This document shows, one piece after another, positions 8,351 through 16,576 of a stretch of DNA of 64,000 nucleotides. The position numbers and the translations under genes were made by a program. Numbering within the stretch: position 1 is the stretch's first letter; every line of letters begins with the position of its first letter. Location of the stretch: contig NZ_CP022163.1 of the NCBI RefSeq assembly GCF_002305855.1, forward strand, positions 1,860,292 through 1,924,291, in the 5' to 3' direction. Under the pieces are notes generated by a model. That model ran no database searches. It had not been told where the DNA came from and was given only the letters and a program-made list of their open reading frames with translations. This DNA comes from Melittangium boletus DSM 14713. Lineage in GTDB: Bacteria; Myxococcota; Myxococcia; Myxococcales; Myxococcaceae.

Positions 8351-11065
8351 TCACGTGGCAGCGCTGCGCCGGGACACGCGCAGGCAGAACGCGCCTCTTC
8401 CTCCCACGGTGAGGGCTTCCCCCTTCGCACTCTCGAGAACGCCTTTCAGTTCTTCGACTTCCTGCATGAGTATTTCCGAGAGGACGACGTCCTCGCTTGA
8501 AATGGACCAAGCCCTTGCCAGGGCATCCACCACGCTCGCGGCCAGTGTGCGGTTCTGAGTGAAGACTGTCTGTCCCTGCGCGAGGGCACTGGCCTCCGCC
8601 TCTGCCGCCGACTCCAGCCAAGTGGACCACCACGTGTCCGTCGCGACAGGATCCACGAACCTGACCAGCAGGATGGCCGGGTGGATGATGTTCAAGTCGC
8701 TGTTCCGATGCATCTCAAGGACACCATATCCAAACTCCGTGGAATAACCCCGAGGTGCATGGATGCTTACCGGATCGAGCAGGATAACGGGTTCAGGCCA
8801 TTGACTCGTCGCGATGGCCTCGCGCGTCAACCATCCTCGCGCGCTCAATGCCACCGGTAGCGCCCCCACGTCCCCCCCATACCGGACGACCCGCTCCGCC
8901 ACCCAATGCTTGTCTTCATCCGATATGGGTTCTCGCTGCCACAGAATGGCTTGTTCTGAAGCCCATTGAGCCAGGGTGGCGGTGTCGACATCCGGACAGG
9001 TGGAGTGCCGTGCCATCGTCAAGGGAGAGGCAGTGAGGATACCTGCCATGGACTTGGCGTAACCTGTGAGCTTGCCGCCCGTGGCTAGGATTCCCAACAT
9101 CACATCTAAATTGGTCGAGTTGAATCGTCTTTGAACGTCTATACATGCACGTCCAACGACCTCTCCCATCGGATTCTTCATGAGGCGAAGATTTCGTCCC
9201 ATTTTCTCCATAGCATCGGAATCGAAATGATCACCGTATTGGATGCTGCCCAGTTCCTTGAGCAGCGCAAGTCCGTCCTTGTGCATCCACTCCGAGGCTC
9301 GTCTGACAAGTTTTTTCGCTTGCGGAAGCTCTTCCGCGTAGAGGTTTACATCCAGCGCAGGATAGGAACGCGTCAGATACTCACACAAGGTATACGGGCC
9401 ATGATCGAGCGGCTTATCTGGGTAGAGCAGATTGTCTCTCTCGTGAAGGGATTCCTGCGGCCACACCCGGATACGTGTCCCCACATCCACGAGCCGTTCC
9501 CCCGTGCGGGCCACACGAAGGATGGGCGGCGAGCCCACTCCTTGCCTGAATTCAAGAACACGCGTTGCCTGCAGACTATCCTCGCTTCGACGGGTGCTCA
9601 CACGGACGTGGTTCCCCCACATGAATACCGAAAAGAAACCAATTCCGTACCTCCCGGTCGGCTGGAACCCCCTAGACCACAACCCCGGGCATTCCTCCCT
9701 CGCGAGCTCCGACCCCCAATAGCTTGTTCCAAAATCAAGGAGGGACCCCGTGAGAAGGGCCTGTGACATTCCAAGCCCCGTGTCCTCGACTTCGATCCAT
9801 TCCCCCTCCTCGTCCCGTCCCAGACGAACGGTGACATCCCCCCAGTCATTGGCCCGTTCCTCCAGCAATCTGCGCGCGCGCACGGCATCACACGCGTTCT
9901 GCAGCAGTTCCCTGAGCGGTACGTCGGGCGCGTCTCCATAGAGCTGTCTGCCCCCGAACCGCTCGACAATCGAGGGAACGTCTTGAATCCGCACACGTGT
10001 ATCGATGGGAACCCATCCCTCAGTTCGAATCAGTTCGACTAGGCGCTGAGGGTTCTCGATTCCCGCCACTCCACGGGCCGCTAACCGCGTGCGCCCAGTC
10101 TCCGTGAGCAAGGCGTCCACTTGTCTCAACTCACGATCCACCATGTGCAGGGCATCGGAGCACAACCACCATGCGGGCGCCTCGGCTTCGGAAAAGCGGG
10201 TGGACGAGGAGAACACCAAGCGTTCGGATTCAAGCCGCGGCTTGAGGAGCTTTTTTTGAAAGGTCCAATGCGCCTCCGACACGTCCCGGAGCCGTCGCAG
10301 GGTCTGCAAGAAACCTGGTGCCCGGCGCGAATCCAAGTGGCTGGCATCCGCAAGCCGCAACAGGCAGGCCACTTTGAGGGGATCCATGGTCCATGCGCGA
10401 GGACACCACCCCGGTGCCCCGATGGTCTCGGAGAACTCCTCTTTCAAGCGAGCGGCAGGCCAATGATGACTCTGTGCGATGCTCCCGAGAAGCGCGCCCA
10501 GTTCTCCTCGAAGGTCCGGGTCATCGATCAGGTGGTACTGAGTACCCGAAGCGCTCATCCAGGACACCTCTCCCAGACGAGCGGCTTGTTCGGCATGCAT
10601 CAGCCGAAGCGCCTCGCGGGTGGCCTCCGAGGCCTGCGCAGCGGGGGGATTCTGGATCTCTCGCGCCGTCGGCCATCGGCCTAGTTCCCGCCGAAGCAAC
10701 CGAGCCACAGCGTCCAGCCAGACCTCCGAACGCTTGAGTTCATCGCTCCCCCCAGGGTAAGCCGCCAAGCTCATCCCCAGGTCATGCAAGAGGATACCGC
10801 CGCCCAGCAGGAAGGCTTCAGGGGGCGTGAGCGAGACCTGCGGCCCCGCGATGAGGTCCGCCATCTCCCACAGTGCATCCAGATGCGAGATGTCGTGGAC
10901 GGTGAAATCGGGCATGTCTCGGGGGATTTCGGCCGCCAGGGACTTGGCTCGTTCCCGGAGTGCCATGAACGCCTCACGCAGGCGAGAGCGGGCCCGGCTC
11001 GCTTCCGGGTCTTCCTGAATGCTGGCGAATGCATCACGCCACAACCGCACCGTATTGAAGTCCAT
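8351..11065 (-). CDS. HD domain fused to HSP90-like (GHKL) ATPase, probable conflict/defence protein
   Basis: The protein has 904 residues from the ATG at 11065. The open frame continues to 11254, but that part runs into the terminal repeat of the ISL3 element, so a start there is unlikely. Residues 55-245 form an HD-type domain: HDISH at 57-61, LHDLGM at 93-98, a histidine pair at 200-201 and LRLADASHLD at 236-245. Residues 360-560 form an HSP90-like GHKL ATPase: RELLQNACDA at 385-394 (HSP90 has RELISNASDA), VEDTGLGM at 427-434, and GRYGIGFFSVF at 471-481. The last 300 residues match nothing I know. HD phosphohydrolase-HSP90 ATPase combinations have been discussed, as I recall, among predicted bacterial conflict systems. 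The gene stands alone between two IS elements with no partner gene. An alternative is a housekeeping chaperone-like ATPase, which I think less likely. Confidence 0.75.
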   Translation of the reverse strand: MDFNTVRLWRDAFASIQEDPEASRARSRLREAFMALRERAKSLAAEIPRDMPDFTVHDISHLDALWEMADLIAGPQVSLTPPEAFLLGGGILLHDLGMSLAAYPGGSDELKRSEVWLDAVARLLRRELGRWPTAREIQNPPAAQASEATREALRLMHAEQAARLGEVSWMSASGTQYHLIDDPDLRGELGALLGSIAQSHHWPAARLKEEFSETIGAPGWCPRAWTMDPLKVACLLRLADASHLDSRRAPGFLQTLRRLRDVSEAHWTFQKKLLKPRLESERLVFSSSTRFSEAEAPAWWLCSDALHMVDRELRQVDALLTETGRTRLAARGVAGIENPQRLVELIRTEGWVPIDTRVRIQDVPSIVERFGGRQLYGDAPDVPLRELLQNACDAVRARRLLEERANDWGDVTVRLGRDEEGEWIEVEDTGLGMSQALLTGSLLDFGTSYWGSELAREECPGLWSRGFQPTGRYGIGFFSVFMWGNHVRVSTRRSEDSLQATRVLEFRQGVGSPPILRVARTGERLVDVGTRIRVWPQESLHERDNLLYPDKPLDHGPYTLCEYLTRSYPALDVNLYAEELPQAKKLVRRASEWMHKDGLALLKELGSIQYGDHFDSDAMEKMGRNLRLMKNPMGEVVGRACIDVQRRFNSTNLDVMLGILATGGKLTGYAKSMAGILTASPLTMARHSTCPDVDTATLAQWASEQAILWQREPISDEDKHWVAERVVRYGGDVGALPVALSARGWLTREAIATSQWPEPVILLDPVSIHAPRGYSTEFGYGVLEMHRNSDLNIIHPAILLVRFVDPVATDTWWSTWLESAAEAEASALAQGQTVFTQNRTLAASVVDALARAWSISSEDVVLSEILMQEVEELKGVLESAKGEALTVGGRGAFCLRVSRRSAAT

Positions 11066-11620
11066 GGTGACGAGACAATACTCCAAGTCCAGGCGAACTC
11101 CCCCATCAATCGAGGACTCCTGAGTCAGATGAAGTAGGATCGCTTGGGCATGTCCGTCTGTGTTTCCTCCCCGCCCGATGTGCCATCCTTCGATGGTGAT
11201 AAACGCTCCAGCACGTGAATGTGAGCCTGCCCCGTTTGAGTGGCTCTCCCGCACTTTATGTGCACGAAGCGCTCAGGCAGCGAGGAGCACGCGCCGGCGT
11301 AGCAGGTCGAAGCTGGCACGGCCGTACATCTGGCGCTTGAGGAGTTTGAGCTTCGTTATCTGCCCCTCGGGCTGAGCGTTGCTCCAAAGTCGTTGTCAAC
11401 GCGGCTCGAACCGCTGAGCCGTCCTGCGCGAGCCCCTGCGCGAAAGTCTCCACCGCGCGCACGCCGCACGTGCGCGCCTCGCCCAGCCACGCCTCGAAGC
11501 GCCTGCAGGTGTTGATGGGCTCGGCACCATGCGTGGCACCCCGCTCGCGCACGAGTTCCGCGAAGCGGCGCACCAGCGGCATGACACGCGCGGCCGCGGC
11601 GTCCTGCTCGAGGCGCGCTA

Positions 11621-12826
11621 GTGGACTGTAAACGAAGTTATTGGACATAGTCGCGAGGGATGAATAGCTCTGGTGGATGAGAAGACGTCCTCCGCGACTC
11701 ATCCGCCTCTTGCCAGAAGAGGCCTCCTACCTGGAGAGACTGGTGCGAGATGGACGCACCGAGCAGCGCATCGCCCGGCGAGCGCGTGTCCTGCTGGCCA
11801 TGGATGACCCGGCCACCATCGTGTCGGAACTGGCTGACCGGCTTGAACTGGACCGCAGAAGCATCTGGGCGCTCTGTCGTCGCTTCGATGAATTCGGCGT
11901 CGACGTGGTGATGGATGCTCCCCGCCCCGGTCGCCCGCGGGAGCTTTCCCCCCCTCCAGCGCGTCGGGGTGGTGCGGCTGGCGTGCTGTGAGCCGGCCGG
12001 AGTCGGGCTGCACATGACGCACTGGTCCACGCGCAGCCTGGCACGTGCCGCCCAACCGCGGGGCATTGCCCCAGCCATCTCCCACTCCGAGGTGGCGCTC
12101 ATCCTCCGGCAGGCCGACCTGCAACCGCATCGCTCTCGCTACTGGAAGACACCGACTCCGGACGACACCTTCCGACACAAGGCGGCCTCCATCCTCTGGT
12201 GCTACGAGCGTGCGCGCTCTCTGGCCGAGCGCGGTGAGGTGGTGCTGTGCCTGGACGAGAAGCCCAACATCCAGGTGTTGGAGCGTCGCTGCTTCACGCG
12301 CCCCATGCGTCCTGGGCTCATCGAGAAGCGTGAGTTCGAGTACATCCGACACGGCACCGTGAACTTCCTGGTGAAGTTGGAGGTCCACACCGGCCAGATG
12401 CGCGGTTGGTGCCTGGAGCACAATGACGCGGCCTGCTTGCGAGCCGTGCTCCCCGAGTTGCTTGGGGAGTACAGGCAACTGCGACGCATCCACCTCATCT
12501 GGGACAATGGCTCCAGCCACATCGCCCAGGAAACACGCGCCTTCCTGCGACACAACTACCCATGTGTCCGGGTGCTCTTCACCCCGGCGCATGCGTCCTG
12601 GCTCAACCAGGCCGAGTTGCTCCTGCGCGCCTTCGCGGCTCGCTATCTGCACCGGGGAGACTAGGCCAGCCGCTCCCAATTCATCGCCCACCTCGAAGCG
12701 AGCTGGCCCGAGTACAACCGCCTCTACGCCCACCCCTTCACCTGGTCCTGGACCCGTCCCCAGATGCATGAGTGGGTGGAGCGACACCGCTCCTGACTAT
12801 GTCCAATTACTTCGTTTACAGTCCAC
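11621..12826 (+). mobile_element. IS630-family element inserted in the ISL3 transposase
   Basis: Inverted repeats of about 32 bp with one mismatch define the ends: GTGGACTGTAAACGAAGTTA at 11621-11640 (continuing to 11652) and its near-complement at 12795-12826. IS630 elements target TA: a TA lies at 11619-11620, while the right flank reads CA at 12827-12828, consistent with a TA duplication in which one T has mutated. The element is 1206 bp long. Confidence 0.85.
11677..12796 (+). pseudogene. IS630-family transposase with frameshift and premature stop
   Basis: The first frame (11677-11991) encodes the HTH part (RIARRARVLLAMDD...LDRRSIWALCRRFDEFG). The DDE part (11950-12664) lies one base forward: CLDEKPNIQ holds the first Asp, LIWDNGSSHIA the second, and FTPAHASWLNQAELL the region of the Glu. 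The shift falls in TTTCCCCCCC at 11944-11953, where one C fewer would join the frames. A TAG at 12662-12664 interrupts the second part; the same frame continues through SQFIAHLEASWPEYNRLYAH to the TGA at 12796, so the TAG is a nonsense mutation. The element is probably dead unless frameshifting and readthrough both occur. Confidence 0.8.
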
Positions 12827-14461
12827 CAGCGTGGCCGCTTCCATGGGAGTGAGTGTGGCTCTGGGTTGAACGAACATCCATGCCAGCTGCTTGGATGATG
12901 GAAGTGCGCCACCAGGAGGCGGGAGGCTCGAGTGGGCGTTGCCACGACGTGTGTGAGGCGTCGAGCGCGCCACCGTGGTTCGCCGCGTCTGCAGCCAGCG
13001 GTGGACTTGTCGCGACGTGCCACCAAAGCCCTGGGCGCGAATTTCCCGCCACAGGGCCGATGCATTCTCGCAGCCCGCGGCGCGCCTCTGGGCCAGGTAT
13101 TCCAAGTAGGGGTCGAGGATGCTCGGCGCGGGCTCACGCACCGCGCGCTCAGGAAAGCCGGGCGCCGAGGCATACTTGCGCACCGTCGCGCGCGCCAACC
13201 GAAGGGTGCGGCTGATTTTCAGCAAGGGCTCTCCGGCGAGGTGGCGCTCGCGTACGGCCTGGTAGACGGTGAGGCGCCGTGAGCGGCTGTCCTCACGCGC
13301 ACGCGACTCGCTACGTGTGCGCGGGAAGCTGGCGTGACGGTGCACGGCGGAGTCGTGCGCACCTGCGACGGGCGGCAGTGCACGCAGACGCGCATGCGCC
13401 CCGGCCAACCAGCGTTCCACCATTTGCCGCCCATTGAGCAGCAGGTGCCAGCGGTCCGCGACTTGTTGGGCGTGGGGTGCACTGCGCCGCTGCGCGCGCA
13501 TACTCACTTGAGGGTGCTGTCGTCACGACTCCGACGCCAGGATGGCTCCGGAGCCAGGAAGTCAGCGTGGGAGCGGACCGGTCGGGGAGCAAGTCGACGA
13601 CGCGGTGCGCCTCCACATCAACCAGGATAGAGCCGTAGGTGCGTCCTTTGCGCCAGGCCCAGTCATCCACGCCCAGCACCCGGGGCGCAGTGGACGGAGG
13701 CAATGGGGCGCGGTGCATCAGTCGCAGGAGCGTGTCGGGACTCGTCGGCATGGCCAGGGCCGCAGCAGCCTGGCGCCGGCTTCGGCCCCGGCCGTCAGGC
13801 CCACCGAACACTGGGCCCGCGCGAGTCGGCGCGTGCGCCGGGCACTTGGGGCGAGCAGGCGTTCGGAGAACGTGCGGCGCGCGCATCTCGCATTGTGACA
13901 GCGGAAGCGACGCACGTGCAACTCGAGCTGAACTGGGCATCCCGCGGTGGGCAGGTCGGCTGGCCGCCGGACATAGGTGCTGTGCGGCGCGTCGCTGTGT
14001 TCGCTGCAGGAGGGGCACGGTGCGCCTCGACGTTCGGCACGCACCACGAGGACGGCTCGCGTGGACTCACTACACACGACTCGCTCCACCCGGCAATCGG
14101 GAATGGGGAACAACTCGTTCATCGCGGGTTGTACGCGTCACGCTCACTGCCTGCCGTTACCTCCTGCTTGCCCGCTCGAGAACCCCATCAAGGGGCGGGC
14201 AGGTTCAAGCGCCTCAAGCACATAAAGTGCGGGAGAGCCACGTAACCGGGGCAAGCCCACCGCGCACAGAGGAAGCACGCGAGACCTGGCGGCCGCATCC
14301 ACGACAAAGCATGAGCGCGCCCAATCCTGGGGGACGTTCCGCAACCTGGCGTCCAGGTAACTCTTCAAATCAAGCGCCATATCCGCTCGCGCAAATATAC
14401 ATGTCCCGTCGAAATGACGTGGCGCGCCCCCGGTAGAGCGTTTCCACGACTTGGAGGGGCG

Positions 14462-14932
14462 ATGAGCGGAGGACGTTCCTGGGATGGCCACTGGAGGGTC
14501 CGCCTGTATGGGCGGGTTCGCGAGCGCGGGTACACTTCGCTCACCGCCTTCGCCGAAGCGCGCCCCACCGCCTCGCTGGTGGCCCTGGCCAAGGAGCTTG
14601 GCGAGGACGACGTCGCCGGGGTGCAGGTGTTGGGTGAATTGCTCGCCGAGGCGGAGCAACGCCAGCAGGTCACGCGTTTTGTACGCGGTGTGCTCGTGCG
14701 CATGTTGTCTCAGAGCCTCCCTGACGGCTGGCCAACAGAGCTGGACGACACCAACCGTTTCAAGGTCGCCAAGGCACTCGGCTCGTGGATCGCCTACACC
14801 CCTGAAATCCATAAGGAGCGCGCCAAGCAGGTCAGGACGGCCCTCCTCGCTACGCCGCCCCCCTCCTGCTGGCGCCCGCTCGGCCCCGACAACGAACTGC
14901 TGCGCACGCTCATGCCCGACGAAGGCGTTTGA
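14462..14932 (+). CDS. Hypothetical protein of a myxobacterial family
   Basis: A 156-residue soluble protein beginning at the ATG at 14462, which follows a GGAGGGG ribosome binding site; an upstream ATG at 14414 lacks one. The sequence starts MSGGRSWDGHWRVRLYGRV and contains SLTAFAEARPTASLVALAKELG. It is all-helical in appearance, with no signal peptide or membrane segment. I believe similar small proteins recur in many copies in myxobacterial genomes, often near mobile DNA, but I know no function. It lies directly beside the right end of the ISL3 element and could be an orphan immunity-type protein; that is only a guess from context. Confidence 0.65.
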   Translation: MSGGRSWDGHWRVRLYGRVRERGYTSLTAFAEARPTASLVALAKELGEDDVAGVQVLGELLAEAEQRQQVTRFVRGVLVRMLSQSLPDGWPTELDDTNRFKVAKALGSWIAYTPEIHKERAKQVRTALLATPPPSCWRPLGPDNELLRTLMPDEGV

Positions 14933-15088
14933 GCTCCGGTTCCACCCACGCGCCCAACCTCCGGGATGCACCCCTCGGGCGCGTCGGCGCATTTTTGACG
15001 CGGTCGCTCGGAGTCCGGGCCGGAAGCCAGCGCCCCCCGAGAGGCCCGCTCGCCCTCCGGACGAAGCCTCGGCCATAATGGCCCCGCG

Positions 15089-16447
15089 ATGCGTGCCCTG
15101 CTCCTGTCCGCCCTGCTCTCCACCGCCCCTCCTCCCACGGCCGCCCAGGCCCAGAAGCTCGCCGCCCAGGAGCAGTGGGATGACCTCTACCTCGCCTGGG
15201 CCGCCGTCAACCCCAAGGGCTACTCCGCCGCCGAGCGGCGCACCATCGCCACCGCGCTCGTCAAGGGCTGCGACACCCTGTCCGGCAAGGACGCCGTCAT
15301 GGCGTACTCCCTCGGCGAGCGCGCCGTCCTCTTCGACGAAACCGCCCCGGGCCTGCGCTGCCTGGCCCGCACCTCGCTCGCCACCGAGCAGCGCGGCGGC
15401 GCCGAGGAGGCCTTGCGCAAGGGACTCCAGCGCTTCCCCAAGGAGGGCTACTTCGGCCTGGAGTTGGGCCGGCTCCTGCTCGAGGACAAGGATCCCCAGG
15501 GCGCGCTCGCGGCGCTCGAGCGCGTCCCCCCGCGCTCGCCCGAGGCGGCCCAGGCCCGCCCCCTGATGGAGAAGGCCCGCGGCGAGTCCAGCGAGGAGAA
15601 GGAGGCCCGCGCCCAGGCGCGCGCCATCGAGCGGCGCTTCAACGGCGAGACGGGCAGCGCGGGCCTGCCCCCGGCCTCCAGCGCCTCGGGGCTCACCTAC
15701 GAGTCCGGCGTGAGCGCGGATGGCATGCGCACCCGCGCCAACAGCCGCTTCATCGTGAAGTACTTCAACAACGCGCGCGATTTCAGCCAGCGCGCCGAGT
15801 ACGAGGGGAAGATCGTCTCCGCGCTCGACGAGGCCCATTCCCACACCCGTCAGGTGCTCGGCGAGGCGCGCGAGTCACCCGTGGATGTCGTCCTCTACAC
15901 CCGCGAGGAGTTCCGCACCCACCAGGGCGCCGATCTCGCGCGCGCCGTGGCCGGGCTGTACTCGGCGGGCGCCATCCGCATCAACGACGCCGCGGAGCTC
16001 ACCCGCCAGACCAAGGCCACGCTCGTGCACGAGTACGTCCACGCCGTGGTGGATGACCTCGTCCAGGCCGCGAACGGCGGCCAGCGCGTCCCCGTCTGGC
16101 TCAACGAGGGCCTGGCCGAGTACGTGGAGTGGCGCTACCTGGGCCATGACAAGCCGCCCGTCAACCTGGCCAACCGCCTGCGCGGAGCCGCCCAGGCGGA
16201 CCAACTTCCCCGCCTGGAGCAGATGGCGGGTCAGGCCCTCATCTCCCACGGGGACCCGGCCATGGCCTATGGCACCTCGGCCATCGCCGTGCGCGAGCTC
16301 CTGGCCGAGGGAGGGCCCGGCCGGCTGCTCAGCCTGATTCGCAAGGTGGGCGAAGGAGCCGCCTTCGAGGAAGTCCTCCGAGATACCTATGGCCGGACCG
16401 TTCCGGAATTGGACGCCGCCGTGAAGGCCGCTCTCTCGCGCAGGTAA
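15089..16447 (+). CDS. Secreted gluzincin metallopeptidase with N-terminal helical repeats
   Basis: A 452-residue protein with a short signal peptide (MRALLLSALLSTAPPPTAAQA) and so probably exported. Residues 20-190 resemble TPR-like helical repeats (LELGRLLLEDKDPQGALAALE). From about residue 220 the protein resembles the peptidase-MA-like family: the zinc motif HEYVH in TLVHEYVHAVV, followed by the downstream Glu in VWLNEGLAEYVEW, the gluzincin arrangement. It presumably cleaves peptides in the periplasm or outside the cell; its substrate is unknown. It is followed by the large repeat protein on the same strand after about 130 bases. Confidence 0.8.
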   Translation: MRALLLSALLSTAPPPTAAQAQKLAAQEQWDDLYLAWAAVNPKGYSAAERRTIATALVKGCDTLSGKDAVMAYSLGERAVLFDETAPGLRCLARTSLATEQRGGAEEALRKGLQRFPKEGYFGLELGRLLLEDKDPQGALAALERVPPRSPEAAQARPLMEKARGESSEEKEARAQARAIERRFNGETGSAGLPPASSASGLTYESGVSADGMRTRANSRFIVKYFNNARDFSQRAEYEGKIVSALDEAHSHTRQVLGEARESPVDVVLYTREEFRTHQGADLARAVAGLYSAGAIRINDAAELTRQTKATLVHEYVHAVVDDLVQAANGGQRVPVWLNEGLAEYVEWRYLGHDKPPVNLANRLRGAAQADQLPRLEQMAGQALISHGDPAMAYGTSAIAVRELLAEGGPGRLLSLIRKVGEGAAFEEVLRDTYGRTVPELDAAVKAALSRR

Positions 16448-16539
16448 CAGGCGGGCGGAATCCATGGACGCGAAGTTTACCCCCCTGCGCGAGTCTCCTA
16501 GAGTCCAGCGCGGGAAATTTCTTGCTTGGCGCTGCACCT

Positions 16540-16555
16540 GGAGAACCGGTTCTCC
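16540..16555. promoter_or_regulatory. 16-bp perfect palindrome upstream of the repeat protein
   Basis: GGAGAACCGGTTCTCC is a perfect palindrome ending 21 bases before the ATG at 16577. It could be an operator for a dimeric regulator or a small hairpin in the mRNA leader. There is no direct evidence for either. Confidence 0.4.
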
Positions 16556-16576
16556 GGGTTCGCAGCGAGGTGACGG

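Larger units (their letters stand above)
11273..14122 (-). pseudogene. ISL3-family transposase, disrupted
   Basis: Pieces in order from 14122 leftward: an N-terminal zinc-binding region (CPSCSEHSD...RRFRCHNARCARRTF) typical of zf-ISL3; then, after a frameshift near 13750, the DDE start LGVDDWAWRKGRTYGSILVD; after another shift near 13500, QVADRWHLLLN and an HTH-like linker; then the IS630 insertion; then ARLEQDAAAARVMPLVRRF at 11610; and after a third shift near 11390 the C-terminus ITKLKLLKRQMYGRASFDLL with the stop at 11273. With the IS630 element and its TA removed, the reading ATLARLEQD is restored across the insertion point. At least three frameshifts plus the insertion make this non-functional. 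Confidence 0.85.
11240..14241 (-). mobile_element. ISL3-family insertion sequence, interrupted by an IS630 element
   Basis: Perfect 24-bp inverted repeats mark the ends: GTGGCTCTCCCGCACTTTAT at 11240-11259, extending to 11263, and its reverse complement at 14218-14241. The transposase gene between them is read leftward, carries several frameshifts and is split by an IS630 element at 11621-12826. The flanking octamers differ, so no target duplication survives. The left end lies about 175 bases upstream of the HD-HSP90 start codon. Confidence 0.85.

Noticed and set aside
11066..11254. Start of the HD-HSP90 gene at 11254
   Set aside because: That start lies inside the ISL3 terminal repeat, so it cannot be the ancestral start; ATG 11065 is chosen.
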